Origin: Mariaggregatimicrobium sp964498785
GTDB lineage: Bacteria; Zhuqueibacterota; Zhuqueibacteria; Thermofontimicrobiales; Thiofontviventaceae
NCBI GenBank assembly: GCA_964498785.1
Contig: CAZCJL010000006.1
Coordinates: forward strand, 54,579-118,578
Direction: 5' to 3'
Length of the DNA: 64,000 nt
Made by a program: the position numbers and the translations under genes. This document shows, piece after piece, positions 34,581 through 42,587 of the stretch. The number at the start of each line of letters is the position of its first letter. Positions within the stretch are counted from its first letter, which is position 1. The notes under the pieces are model-generated. The model searched no databases, was not told the origin of the DNA, and saw nothing but the letters and a program-made list of their open reading frames with translations.

Positions 34581-35582
34581 ATGAAAATGACGTTTTTTGA
34601 AATTAAAGGATGGGAACGAAATATTTTCAGGCGATTGCTAAAAGGGCATACGCTGGAATTCTATAATGAGCCGTTGACGATAGAAAATGTTGATAAAATT
34701 AGAGATGCTGAGATCGTGTCGGTTTTTATATATTCGTTTATTGATAAGGATATTTTGGACAAATTACCCAATTTAAAACAGATTGCAACCCGATCCACCG
34801 GTTTTGATCATATTGATCTTGATGCGTGTGAACGTCGGGAAATTACGGTCTGCAATGTTCCGTACTACGGCGAGAATACAGTTGCTGAGCACACGTTTGC
34901 GCTTATTCTCGCGCTTTCGCGAAATGTGCACAAAGCCTACATGAAAACGACTCGCAGAGATTTTTCCATTGACGGATTAATGGGATTTGATTTGAAAGGA
35001 AAAACCCTCGGCGTTGTCGGCGCCGGATTTATTGGCTTGAATGTCATCAAGATCGCCAAGGGATTTGATATGGATGTGCTGGCGTACGATGTGAATCAGA
35101 ATAAAATGCTGGCAGAAGTGTTGGGCTTCAAATATGTTTCGCTGGATGAGTTGCTGGGGCAATCGGATATTATTTCGCTCAATGTGCCATATAATAAGCA
35201 TACCCATCATTTGATTAACAGGGACAGTATTAGAAAAATTAAAAAGGGGGCAATTTTAATCAATACTGCCAGAGGAGGAATCGCAGATACCGATGCCCTG
35301 ATTGAAGCGCTGGACGAGAAAATACTTTCCGGAGTGGGGCTTGATGTGTTGGAAGGAGAAGGATTAATTAAAGAAGAAAAGCAGTTGCTTTACGATCAAC
35401 AGAAAATTGATGAACTGGGAAAAATTGTAAAAGACCATATTTTATTGAGTAAGGATAATGTAGTGTTTACGCCGCATATCGGTTTTTATAGTCAGGAGGC
35501 ATTGGAACGAATTTTAGAAAATACGGCAAATAATATAAAAATGTTTTTACAAGGCGGGTGTCAGAATGTCGTGAAAGCATAA
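34581..35582 (+). CDS. D-2-hydroxyacid dehydrogenase (D-lactate dehydrogenase-like)
   Basis: 333 residues. The cofactor domain holds GVVGAGFIGLNVIKIA (GxGxxG type), with the NAD-selecting acid expected in AYDVNQ. Catalytic residues of the family are recognisable: Arg in INTARGGIADTDAL, Glu in GLDVLEGEGL and His in FTPHIGFYSQEAL. It would reduce a 2-oxoacid such as pyruvate with NADH, linking it metabolically to the 2-oxoacid dehydrogenase operon downstream. AGAGGAG lies 13 bases upstream of the ATG; a nearer ATG (34568) ends after two codons. The GC-rich hairpin in the leader could control it. Confidence 0.88.
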   Translation: MKMTFFEIKGWERNIFRRLLKGHTLEFYNEPLTIENVDKIRDAEIVSVFIYSFIDKDILDKLPNLKQIATRSTGFDHIDLDACERREITVCNVPYYGENTVAEHTFALILALSRNVHKAYMKTTRRDFSIDGLMGFDLKGKTLGVVGAGFIGLNVIKIAKGFDMDVLAYDVNQNKMLAEVLGFKYVSLDELLGQSDIISLNVPYNKHTHHLINRDSIRKIKKGAILINTARGGIADTDALIEALDEKILSGVGLDVLEGEGLIKEEKQLLYDQQKIDELGKIVKDHILLSKDNVVFTPHIGFYSQEALERILENTANNIKMFLQGGCQNVVKA

Positions 35583-35726
35583 GATTGAGAAATGTATTCC
35601 AACAAAGCGATAATGACACGTGAGACCTCCATTTCATGAATGGCGTCTGCCTTGTTTTAAAATTAAGAGGCAGGCGTCATTCGGGTTGAAGTCAGGTCTT
35701 TTGAAACAGCACTTGTAAAGGTACGG

Positions 35727-36488
35727 ATGGCGATGATTATGGATAAGGCAATCAACACATACAATGATATTGAGAGCAGGAAATGTTCTGTGCTGGATAT
35801 CGGGGAAGTCAGCATTCCGAAAATCAACCGCATGATGGAGCGTCTTGCTGAATTCCGCCTGAAAGATCGTATTACAGATATGCTATTCATACTAAATCAT
35901 CCGTACTCTCTGGCGGTGGGCGCTCGTCCTTTAAATCCGCATGATGTATTAAAACCGCTGGCTTATTTTGAACGTCGCGGGATTCATTTGTACAAGTCGC
36001 TGCGCGGCGGAGGTCTGACGTATCACTGGTCCGGACAAATCGTATGTTATCCTGTATTAAAACTGAATCACGATGAACAGAATATTTCACACTACATGTA
36101 CCGGTTGGAAGAAGTCGGGATACGCATGTTGCGAGATTTACGGGTGGCTGCTGAAAGACGCCGCGATGAGACTGCGCAAATTGGTCTGTGGCATGATGGC
36201 AGAAAAATCGCTTCCATGGGAGTGCATGTGTCCCGCTGGGTGACAAGTTTTGGATTCGCGTTGAATTTACTGGGGGATATTGAACTAACGCGATTCATCC
36301 GCCCCTGTGGTTTGCAAAACGTTCAATTGACAACCGTTGAAGAAGTTTCCGGAAATACACCGGATCGAAAATTTGTGAAACAGAGATTGATTGGTCATTT
36401 TCAGGATGTTTTTCAACGGGAATTGATTGAGGGAAGTATCGAAAATGTAGAGAAGGTGATGGGGGAGAGAATTTTTGTAAAAGATTGA
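35727..36488 (+). CDS. lipB: Lipoyl (octanoyl) transferase LipB
   Basis: 253 residues. LipB moves octanoate from acyl carrier protein to the lipoyl lysine of E2 and GcvH. Motifs: FILNHPYSLAVGARP, SLRGGGLTYHWSGQIVCYPV (the RGG-TYH block; the usual HGPGQ reads HWSGQ), DGRKIASMGVHVSRWVTSFGFALN with Lys160, and IRPCGLQ with Cys194, the thioester nucleophile. The N-terminus is about 30 residues longer than in E. coli; the ATG at 35727 has no strong ribosome-binding site and ATGs two and four codons later are alternatives. Its place directly before the operon whose E2 it should modify supports the call. Confidence 0.88.
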   Translation: MAMIMDKAINTYNDIESRKCSVLDIGEVSIPKINRMMERLAEFRLKDRITDMLFILNHPYSLAVGARPLNPHDVLKPLAYFERRGIHLYKSLRGGGLTYHWSGQIVCYPVLKLNHDEQNISHYMYRLEEVGIRMLRDLRVAAERRRDETAQIGLWHDGRKIASMGVHVSRWVTSFGFALNLLGDIELTRFIRPCGLQNVQLTTVEEVSGNTPDRKFVKQRLIGHFQDVFQRELIEGSIENVEKVMGERIFVKD

Positions 36489-36506
36489 TAAAAAAAATAC
36501 CGGTGT

Positions 36507-36545
36507 GCATTGCCCCTGTGCGCCTCAGGCGTGTTTATGCAATGC
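36507..36545. repeat. REP-like hairpin after lipB
   Basis: GCATTGC (36507-36513) pairs with GCAATGC (36539-36545), with an inner CGCCT/AGGCG stem. It recalls the GCAATGC-type hairpins at 41605 and 42466 and probably ends or protects the lipB message. Confidence 0.45.
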
Positions 36546-36546
36546 T

Positions 36547-36722
36547 AGTGAAATCCATAAAGAGCGTGTCCAAGAACTTTGCTATCGTTGGAAAAACCCT
36601 TGCGAAGGTTTATCAATAATACAACTATAGATCATTGAATGAATCAATATCAATATACAGCTCGTCCTGTTTTAAAAACCTTCGCAAGGGGAGTCGTGGA
36701 AACGCCCTAAAGGGATTTCACT
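36547..36722. repeat. 176-bp MITE-like element with long imperfect terminal inverted repeats
   Basis: AGTGAAATCC begins at 36547 and its inverse GGATTTCACT ends at 36722. The inverted ends continue imperfectly (ATAAAGAGCGTGTCCAAGA against CTTTAGGGCGTTTCCACGA), and an exact 15-bp inner pair lies at 36597-36611 / 36676-36690 (CCCTTGCGAAGGTTT). No coding frame is visible. This is the form of a non-autonomous transposable element. It sits between lipB and the E1 alpha gene. Confidence 0.65.
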
Positions 36723-36779
36723 CCGGTTTTATTTGTAACAGTAATTTGCAATCGATTCACAAGATAAACAGGAGTAAAA

Positions 36780-37841
36780 ATGAAATCGAAACTAATTCAA
36801 ATATTGGATGAAAACGGAAAATGCAAAGCAGACGACGTCGCCGATATTACGGAGCAGGAGATGCAAAAAATGTATCAGATGATGATTACCACCCGCCTGT
36901 GGAATGACAAAGCGCTGTCGTTGCAACGTCAGGGTCGATTGGGGACGCTGGCATCGGTGCGGGGACAGGAAGCGTCGAATATTGGCATGGGTCTGGCATT
37001 GCAACCGGGCGACTGGTTTGTGCCGGCGTTCCGGGAATACGGGACGTTATTCACGCTCGGCCTTTCGATGAAAGATCAGTTCATGTACTGGGGCGGCGAT
37101 GAACGCGGCGCTCGTATCCCCGACGAAAAACGTGTACTACCGACCTGTATTACCGTGGGCGCTCATTTATGTCATGCTGTGGGAATGGCTGTCGCTGCGA
37201 AGATCAGAGGCGAGAAAAGCATGATACTTTCGTCCTCCGGTGACGGGTCCACGTCGCAGGGTGATTTTCATGAAAGCCTGAACCTGGCAGGCGTTTGGAA
37301 AGCACCGGTGGTGTTTGTGGTTCAAAACAATCACTGGGCGATTTCCGTGCCGTTTGAGAAGCAAACCGCGACCAAAACTATTGCTGAAAAAGCCGCTGCA
37401 TACGCGATCGACGGTTTGCGGGTGGATGGAAACGATGTGTTCGCTGTTTACAAAACAGTGAAGCAGCGCGCAGAAATGGCGCGTAATGATTTCAAACCAG
37501 CATTGATCGAACTGGTGACCTATCGCATGGGAGATCATACCACCGCGGATGACGCCACCCGATACCGGAAACCGGACATATTGAAAGAGTGGGAGAAAAA
37601 AGATCCCATTGAACGCCTCAAAAAATATTTTAAGAATGAACACGGATGGACCGATGCAAAAGACAAGATACTGATTGAAGAGTGTACGAGCGATGTGGAA
37701 AAAGCTGTGAAAGAATATGAGAACAATGACATGCCAGAACCGGAGAGTATGTTTAATTACATGTACAACGACATGCCCTGGCATCTGAAAGAACAATCGG
37801 AAGAAGTGAAGGAGCTAACGCATTCAGGAGGGACGAAATAA
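36780..37841 (+). CDS. pdhA: 2-oxoacid (pyruvate or branched-chain) dehydrogenase E1 alpha subunit
   Basis: 353 residues. Thiamine-diphosphate domain motif GDGSTSQGDFHESLNLAGVWKAPVVFVVQNN covers the GDG...NN cofactor-metal site. RLGTLASVRGQEASNIGMG and the phosphorylation-loop-like YRMGDHTTADDATRYR are typical of the PDH/BCKDH E1 alpha family. With E1 beta it decarboxylates a 2-oxoacid and transfers the acyl group to the lipoyl arm of E2. It overlaps the start of the E1 beta gene by one base (TAATG), so the subunits are translationally coupled. AGGAG precedes the ATG. Pyruvate is the likelier substrate from the LDH/LipB context, but branched-chain acids cannot be excluded from sequence alone. 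Confidence 0.88.
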   Translation: MKSKLIQILDENGKCKADDVADITEQEMQKMYQMMITTRLWNDKALSLQRQGRLGTLASVRGQEASNIGMGLALQPGDWFVPAFREYGTLFTLGLSMKDQFMYWGGDERGARIPDEKRVLPTCITVGAHLCHAVGMAVAAKIRGEKSMILSSSGDGSTSQGDFHESLNLAGVWKAPVVFVVQNNHWAISVPFEKQTATKTIAEKAAAYAIDGLRVDGNDVFAVYKTVKQRAEMARNDFKPALIELVTYRMGDHTTADDATRYRKPDILKEWEKKDPIERLKKYFKNEHGWTDAKDKILIEECTSDVEKAVKEYENNDMPEPESMFNYMYNDMPWHLKEQSEEVKELTHSGGTK

Positions 37842-38818
37842 TGGCACGAAAATCTATGATTCAGGCGATTAATGAAGCCTTGCATCAGAAAATGGAAGAG
37901 GATTCGACGGTAGTGGTTCTCGGAGAAGACGTGGGTGTTGACGGCGGCGTGTTCCGGGCAACGTTGGGATTAATTGAGAAGTTTGGTGAAAGTCGTGTCA
38001 TGGATACACCACTTGCAGAGTCGTCCATCGTCGGCGCGGCAATCGGGATGGCAATAAACGGGCTCAAGCCTGTGGCTGAAATTCAATTTATGGGATTTAT
38101 TTACCAGGCGTTTGACCAGATCTTGTGCCATGCTGCACGGTTCCTGCATCGAAGTCAGGGGAGGTATTCTATTCCGTTGGTTGTCAGGGCGCCTTACGGT
38201 GCCGGCGTGCGGGCGCTGGAACATCACTCCGAGAGTACGGAGGCGCATTTTGCGCATGTTCCCGGATTGACTGTGGTAATTCCCTCAAATCCAACGGATG
38301 CCAAGGGATTATTGATTTCATCCATCGAACATCCGGGGCCGGTGATTTTCCTGGAGCCCAAACGGCTGTATCGACTTAAAAAAGAGGAAGTAGCGGAGGA
38401 GATGTATCGTACTCCCATCGGAAAGGCGCAGGTTGTGCGGGAAGGCGCTGATATAACTTTGATCGGATGGGGAGGCATGGTTCCGGTATGCCAGGAGGCA
38501 GCCGAACATGTTGCGAGCGAAGGCGTTGATGCGGAGGTGATTGATCTTCGCACCATCCTGCCGTTTGACGTGGAGACAATTACCGCGTCGGTTGAAAAGA
38601 CGGGGCGGCTGGTAATTGTTCATGAAGCGCCGCGGTCTTTTGGCGTCGGCGCGGAGCTGGCAGCGATTGTCGGCGAGAGAAACCTGCTGCACTTGCTGGC
38701 GCCGATTCAGCGCGTCACCGGGTACGACATCATTCCGCCGCTGGCGAAATTGGAAGATTATAATTATCCCAATTCAGAAAGAGTTGTGAAAGCCATTCAT
38801 AAAACAATGGAGTTTTAG
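37841..38818 (+). CDS. pdhB: 2-oxoacid dehydrogenase E1 beta subunit
   Basis: 325 residues, normal for the family. VLGEDVGVDGGVFRAT, DTPLAESSIVGAAIGMAING, FMGFIYQAFDQI and RAPYGAGVRALEHHSESTEA are the standard E1 beta blocks. The C-terminal transketolase domain holds GADITLIGWGGMVPVCQEAA and VIDLRTILPFDVETI. It forms the E1 heterotetramer with the product of the preceding gene. AGGAGGGAC lies before the overlapping start codon. Confidence 0.9.
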   Translation: MARKSMIQAINEALHQKMEEDSTVVVLGEDVGVDGGVFRATLGLIEKFGESRVMDTPLAESSIVGAAIGMAINGLKPVAEIQFMGFIYQAFDQILCHAARFLHRSQGRYSIPLVVRAPYGAGVRALEHHSESTEAHFAHVPGLTVVIPSNPTDAKGLLISSIEHPGPVIFLEPKRLYRLKKEEVAEEMYRTPIGKAQVVREGADITLIGWGGMVPVCQEAAEHVASEGVDAEVIDLRTILPFDVETITASVEKTGRLVIVHEAPRSFGVGAELAAIVGERNLLHLLAPIQRVTGYDIIPPLAKLEDYNYPNSERVVKAIHKTMEF

Positions 38819-38820
38819 TC

Positions 38821-40101
38821 ATGAGGTATACATTTCGACTCCCCGATGTTGGCGAGGGAATTCATGAAGCTGAAATCGTAAATTACGAAGTCCGGGTCGG
38901 TGATGAAATAAAAGCCGACCAGGTCATCATAAAAGTAGAGACAGACAAAGCAGTTGTGACGCTCCCGGCGCCGGCGAATGGAAAGGTGCTGGAAATTCCT
39001 CATGAACCCGGAGATGTGGTCGAGGTCGGCGATCCGCTCATTATTATTGATGCAGCGGGAGAGGTAGAAGAAGAACCTGTGACAGAAGCGTCCGGGCCAA
39101 CAAAACCAGAACCCGTGCCAGAAACGAAGAAAGTTGAGAAAGAAGAGGAAGTGGCAGTTGCAGAACCACAGACAGTAGCGCAAAAGCGGGTGCTGGCAAC
39201 GCCGCATACCCGGCATTTGGCACGGGAGTTTGGCGTGGACATAAACAAAGTAACGGGAACAGGCTCCCGCGGGCGTGTGATTGACGACGATGTTCGTCGG
39301 GCAGTGAAGGAAAAACCGGCGCCGTCACCGAAAATTCCGCGCGCCGCGGCAGTTGAGCATGAACCATCCACGATGGGATTTGATTTTGAGAAATACGGAC
39401 CGACCCGGCGTGAGCCGCTGAAAGGAATCCGCAAAAGAATTGCCGAGGTGATGGTGCGGTCGTTTTCAACGATTCCGCACGTTTCGCACACCGATGAGGC
39501 GGATGTGACTGACCTTCTTGATGTCGTCAAAAAGCAAAAGCCACTGGCGGAGCAAAAAGGCGTCAAATTGACCATTACCGCCTTGATTGCCAGAGCAGTA
39601 GTCGCGGCGCTCAGGGAATTTCCGGAAGTCAATTCATCACTGGATGAGGAAAGCGGCGAGATCGTTTATAAGGATTATTATCATCTCGGAATCGCTACAG
39701 ACACAGAGCACGGATTGATGGTTCCGGTCATTAAAGATGCCGATAAAAAGAGCATCATGCACATCGCCGGTGAAATTCAGGAGCTATCCGAAAAAGCGCG
39801 TCAGCGGGAAATCGATCTCGACGAATTGCGCGGGGGGACGTTCAGTATCACAAATGTCGGCAGTATTGGCGGGACTCATGCAACGCCGATTATTCAGCAT
39901 CCACAGGTAGCGATACTTGCCGTGATGGCAGCGAAAAAGCGTCCGGTCGTAAAAGATGATGGCATCGCTGTCCGCGTGATGATGCCGCTCGTTATTTCGT
40001 TTGATCACCGGATCCTCGACGGAGCGCTCATTGCCCGGTTCACGAATCGGGTCATCAGCCTTTTGGAAGATCCGATGCGGATGTTATTTGATGTTGCATA
40101 G
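38821..40101 (+). CDS. Dihydrolipoamide acyltransferase E2 of a 2-oxoacid dehydrogenase complex
   Basis: 426 residues in three parts. One lipoyl domain (1-77) has the lipoylated Lys43 in VETDKAVV. A charged linker is followed by the E3/E1-binding domain (about 123-160, ATPHTRHLAREFGVDI ... GSRGRVIDDDV). The catalytic domain (about 195-426) ends with SFDHRILDGALIARF, which holds the active-site His and Asp. It accepts the acyl group from E1 and passes it to CoA. Two bases separate it from the E1 beta stop. A perfect hairpin follows its stop at once. Confidence 0.92.
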   Translation: MRYTFRLPDVGEGIHEAEIVNYEVRVGDEIKADQVIIKVETDKAVVTLPAPANGKVLEIPHEPGDVVEVGDPLIIIDAAGEVEEEPVTEASGPTKPEPVPETKKVEKEEEVAVAEPQTVAQKRVLATPHTRHLAREFGVDINKVTGTGSRGRVIDDDVRRAVKEKPAPSPKIPRAAAVEHEPSTMGFDFEKYGPTRREPLKGIRKRIAEVMVRSFSTIPHVSHTDEADVTDLLDVVKKQKPLAEQKGVKLTITALIARAVVAALREFPEVNSSLDEESGEIVYKDYYHLGIATDTEHGLMVPVIKDADKKSIMHIAGEIQELSEKARQREIDLDELRGGTFSITNVGSIGGTHATPIIQHPQVAILAVMAAKKRPVVKDDGIAVRVMMPLVISFDHRILDGALIARFTNRVISLLEDPMRMLFDVA

Positions 40102-40102
40102 C

Positions 40103-40133
40103 GATTTCCGAAATCTTTGAGATTTCGGAAATC
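40103..40133 (+). other. Perfect 13-bp hairpin between the E2 and E3 genes
   Basis: GATTTCCGAAATC (40103-40115) and GATTTCGGAAATC (40121-40133) are exact inverses around a TTTGA loop, starting one base after the E2 stop codon. No T-run follows directly. It may limit read-through or stabilise the upstream mRNA, setting the E2:E3 ratio. Confidence 0.65.
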
Positions 40134-40170
40134 TTGAAATTTTGACTATAAGCGAAAATAAGGATTAATT

Positions 40171-41595
40171 ATGGTTGTTGGTGATTTTACACAAAGTGTT
40201 GAAACCGTGGTGATCGGAGCCGGTCCCGGCGGATATGTCGCAGCAATCAGGGCGGCGCAACTGGGACAGGAAGTTGTTCTGATTGAAAAAGACCTGATTG
40301 GCGGGATTTGCCTGAACTGGGGTTGTATTCCGTCCAAAGCCATGATCGAGGTTTCGGGATTGAAGCAGCATTTATCCGTTGCCAGTGAAATGGGATTGAT
40401 TACAAAAGAGGTTTCCGTGGATATGGCAAAAATGCATCAGTGGAAAGACGGGGTGGTGACGAAATTACGAAATGGAATTGATACACTGCTATCGAAAAAC
40501 GGCGTAGATGTTGTTCACGGAAGAGCGACATTTTCAGAACCAGGACATTTGCTGGTCGATACAAAAGAGGGTTTGCAGCGTTTTCAATTCAAAGATGTGA
40601 TCCTCGCCACAGGCTCCCGTCCCATAGAATTACCGCACATGCCTTTTGATAATGATGTTGTCATTGATTCAAATGGCGCCCTATCCCTGCCGAAAGCGCC
40701 GGAACGGATGCTCGTTATCGGCGCCGGCTCAGTGGGAATCGAGTTGGGGATGGTGTATGCAAAATTAGGTTCGGAGGTGTCAATCATTGAGATGGAAGAC
40801 AGTTTGCTACCGTGGCTTGAGCCGGAGATATCCCGTGTGTTATCCAAATCCATCAAGAAAAATAAAATAAAATTAATGCTCGGTAGTAAAGTGACATCGA
40901 TGAAAAAATCGAAAACACATGCCGAGGTCTTTTACACATCTGCTGACGGGGAACAAAGCATCGAGGTTGACAAAATTCTGGTCGCAGTGGGGCGACAGCC
41001 GAATACCGATAATATCGGACTTGACGAGCTTGGTTTGCAAACCACAGAATCGGGTTTTATTGACGTGAATGACAAAATGCAAACTGCTGTTGAAAACGTG
41101 TATGCAATTGGAGACATCATCGCCGGACCGATGTTAGCCCACCGGGCATCGCACATGGGGAAGATTGCCGCGGAAGTTATTTCCAATGAACCGGCAGCTT
41201 TTGATAACCTGGGAATTCCGGGTGTTATTTTCAGTGATCCGGAAATCGCCACAGTCGGATATACGGAATCTCAGGCACAGAAACATGGTTATCAGGTGAA
41301 AAGCGGTGTGTTCCCGTTCCGGGCGCTCGGTCGCGCATTGACGATTGGCGAAACCACGGGATTGACCAAGATCATTTCAGATGCGGAAAATGGGACCGTA
41401 CTTGGTGTGCACATTATCGGACCGCACGCGTCTGATCTGATTTCAGAGGGCGGATTGGCTGTGGAAACCGGCGCGCATATCGACGATCTTTCGCTGACCA
41501 TTCACGCCCATCCGACACTGACCGAGGGAATTATGGAAGCTGCCGAAGCGATTGAAAGCAAGGCGATTCATATTTTCAATCCAAAGGAAAAATAA
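40171..41595 (+). CDS. lpdA: Dihydrolipoamide dehydrogenase (E3)
   Basis: 474 residues. FAD-binding GAGPGGYVAAIRAAQLG, redox-active disulfide Cys47/Cys52 in GGICLNWGCIPSKAM, NAD-binding VIGAGSVGIELGMVYAKLGS, second FAD contact VYAIGDIIAGPMLAHRAS and the C-terminal His-Glu pair in HAHPTLTEG are all present. It reoxidises the lipoyl group of E2 with NAD. It ends the 2-oxoacid dehydrogenase operon. AAGGA precedes the ATG. Length is typical. Confidence 0.95.
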   Translation: MVVGDFTQSVETVVIGAGPGGYVAAIRAAQLGQEVVLIEKDLIGGICLNWGCIPSKAMIEVSGLKQHLSVASEMGLITKEVSVDMAKMHQWKDGVVTKLRNGIDTLLSKNGVDVVHGRATFSEPGHLLVDTKEGLQRFQFKDVILATGSRPIELPHMPFDNDVVIDSNGALSLPKAPERMLVIGAGSVGIELGMVYAKLGSEVSIIEMEDSLLPWLEPEISRVLSKSIKKNKIKLMLGSKVTSMKKSKTHAEVFYTSADGEQSIEVDKILVAVGRQPNTDNIGLDELGLQTTESGFIDVNDKMQTAVENVYAIGDIIAGPMLAHRASHMGKIAAEVISNEPAAFDNLGIPGVIFSDPEIATVGYTESQAQKHGYQVKSGVFPFRALGRALTIGETTGLTKIISDAENGTVLGVHIIGPHASDLISEGGLAVETGAHIDDLSLTIHAHPTLTEGIMEAAEAIESKAIHIFNPKEK

Positions 41596-41604
41596 TTTTA
41601 TGGC

Positions 41605-41650
41605 ATGCAGCGAATGTCTCGCTGCATTGCAGCCGTTTTGAAGATGCAAA
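41605..41650. repeat. REP-like hairpin repeat, copy 1
   Basis: ATGCAGCGA (41605-41613) pairs with TCGCTGCAT (41619-41627). The sequence that follows (CATTGCAGCCGTTTT, then TGCAAAA) is shared with the element at 42466-42510, so the two are copies of one repeat family. They flank the coiled-coil gene on both sides. The rest of the 41596-41828 gap is unremarkable. Confidence 0.6.
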
Positions 41651-41828
41651 ATAGCGAAACCGACACGAAGGAAATATTTTAATTTGATGAAATTGATAGT
41701 TTTCCTGAAACAGTGCGAGGTGAAGGGATGATAGCAGGGAAAAAAACGAAATAAAAATATTTTTGACCATAATCAGTTTTTCCCCCGATGTTTTGTGCTG
41801 ATAATGATCGGCTAATTTGTTGTATGGA

Positions 41829-42257
41829 TTACTGCAAAAATTTAAACAGAATAGTAATCAAAATAAGCAAACTGAAGCCGATATTCATGAAAGTGAACAT
41901 CATGGTAAACTTTTTATTCATGTCCTCAAAGCGTTTGTCCATGCTCTCGAAGCGTTTGTCCATGTGTTTGTACATGTCCTCGAACCTTTTATCCATGTGT
42001 TTGTACATGTCCTCGAACCTTTTATCCGTGTGTTTGTACATGTCCTCAAAGCGTTTGTCAACTGCCGCGAAGCCCTGTTTCATGGTTTCGGCAAGAAGCT
42101 TAATTTCAGTCTTTACTTCTAACAAGCTTTGCTGGTAGACATCCTTTTTAGCAACGTTTTCGGTGAGTAAGAGGATGTAGCGATGCAATGAATTCCTGTC
42201 CTTTACCTCGAAAGCTTGCTCCAGCTCCTGCTCCAGAAGGTCTGCTAAACTATCCAT
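41829..42257 (-). CDS. Small coiled-coil membrane protein with 11-residue repeats
   Basis: 142 residues. The N-terminal 60 residues are helical and charged. Residues about 67-115 consist of DKRFEDMYKHM-type units repeated four to five times, an 11-residue (hendecad) period that predicts a right-handed coiled coil. One transmembrane helix ends the protein (about 118-139, FMNIGFSLLILITILFKFL). The function is unknown; such proteins resemble the DUF1640-like coiled-coil group, and a scaffold or oligomerisation role is possible. TTAAGGAG precedes the ATG. The matching DNA repeat (41925-42059) has 33-bp units and could vary in copy number. Confidence 0.75.
   Translation of the reverse strand: MDSLADLLEQELEQAFEVKDRNSLHRYILLLTENVAKKDVYQQSLLEVKTEIKLLAETMKQGFAAVDKRFEDMYKHTDKRFEDMYKHMDKRFEDMYKHMDKRFESMDKRFEDMNKKFTMMFTFMNIGFSLLILITILFKFLQ
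41925..42059. repeat. 33-bp tandem repeat inside the coiled-coil gene
   Basis: Units containing TTTGTACATGTCCTCGAACC recur every 33 bases, with shortened units at one end. The period keeps the reading frame and encodes the hendecad repeat. Confidence 0.75.
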
Positions 42258-42465
42258 AAATCTCCTTAATAATGATTAACGTTTTGAAAAAATGAATTAG
42301 AGACTATAAAATATATTCTTTTTAGGGTAAAATGTCAATGACTTTTTTTTTTATTAATTCTGATGAGCCTCACCGTCAATTAGATCTTCTGAGTAATGTA
42401 ATTGTCGTGTCCTGTAGCACATGGTATTTTTTCATAAAATTATACTTGTAATTAGGGAATGCTAT

Positions 42466-42510
42466 GCAATGCCGCGAGACACTCGCGGCATTGCAGCCGT
42501 CTTTTTGGTT
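42466..42510. repeat. REP-like hairpin repeat, copy 2
   Basis: GCAATGCCGCGAG (42466-42478) is the exact inverse of 42482-42494, around an ACA loop, followed by CAGCCGTCTTTTT. It lies downstream of the cotransporter gene on its strand. CTTTTT on the plus side would let it act as a terminator only for plus-strand transcription. Nothing else is visible in the 42258-42587 gap apart from AT-rich DNA. Confidence 0.6.
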
Positions 42511-42587
42511 GCAAAAATCGTTGTGTTAGCAACTTTAAATGCAGCCCCTATTTTCATAAGCCACTGAAAGAGATGATTTTCAGCCGA

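Noticed and set aside
41925..42059. Spaced repeats as a CRISPR array
   Set aside because: The 33-bp units are contiguous without spacers, lie inside a coding frame and encode the coiled coil.
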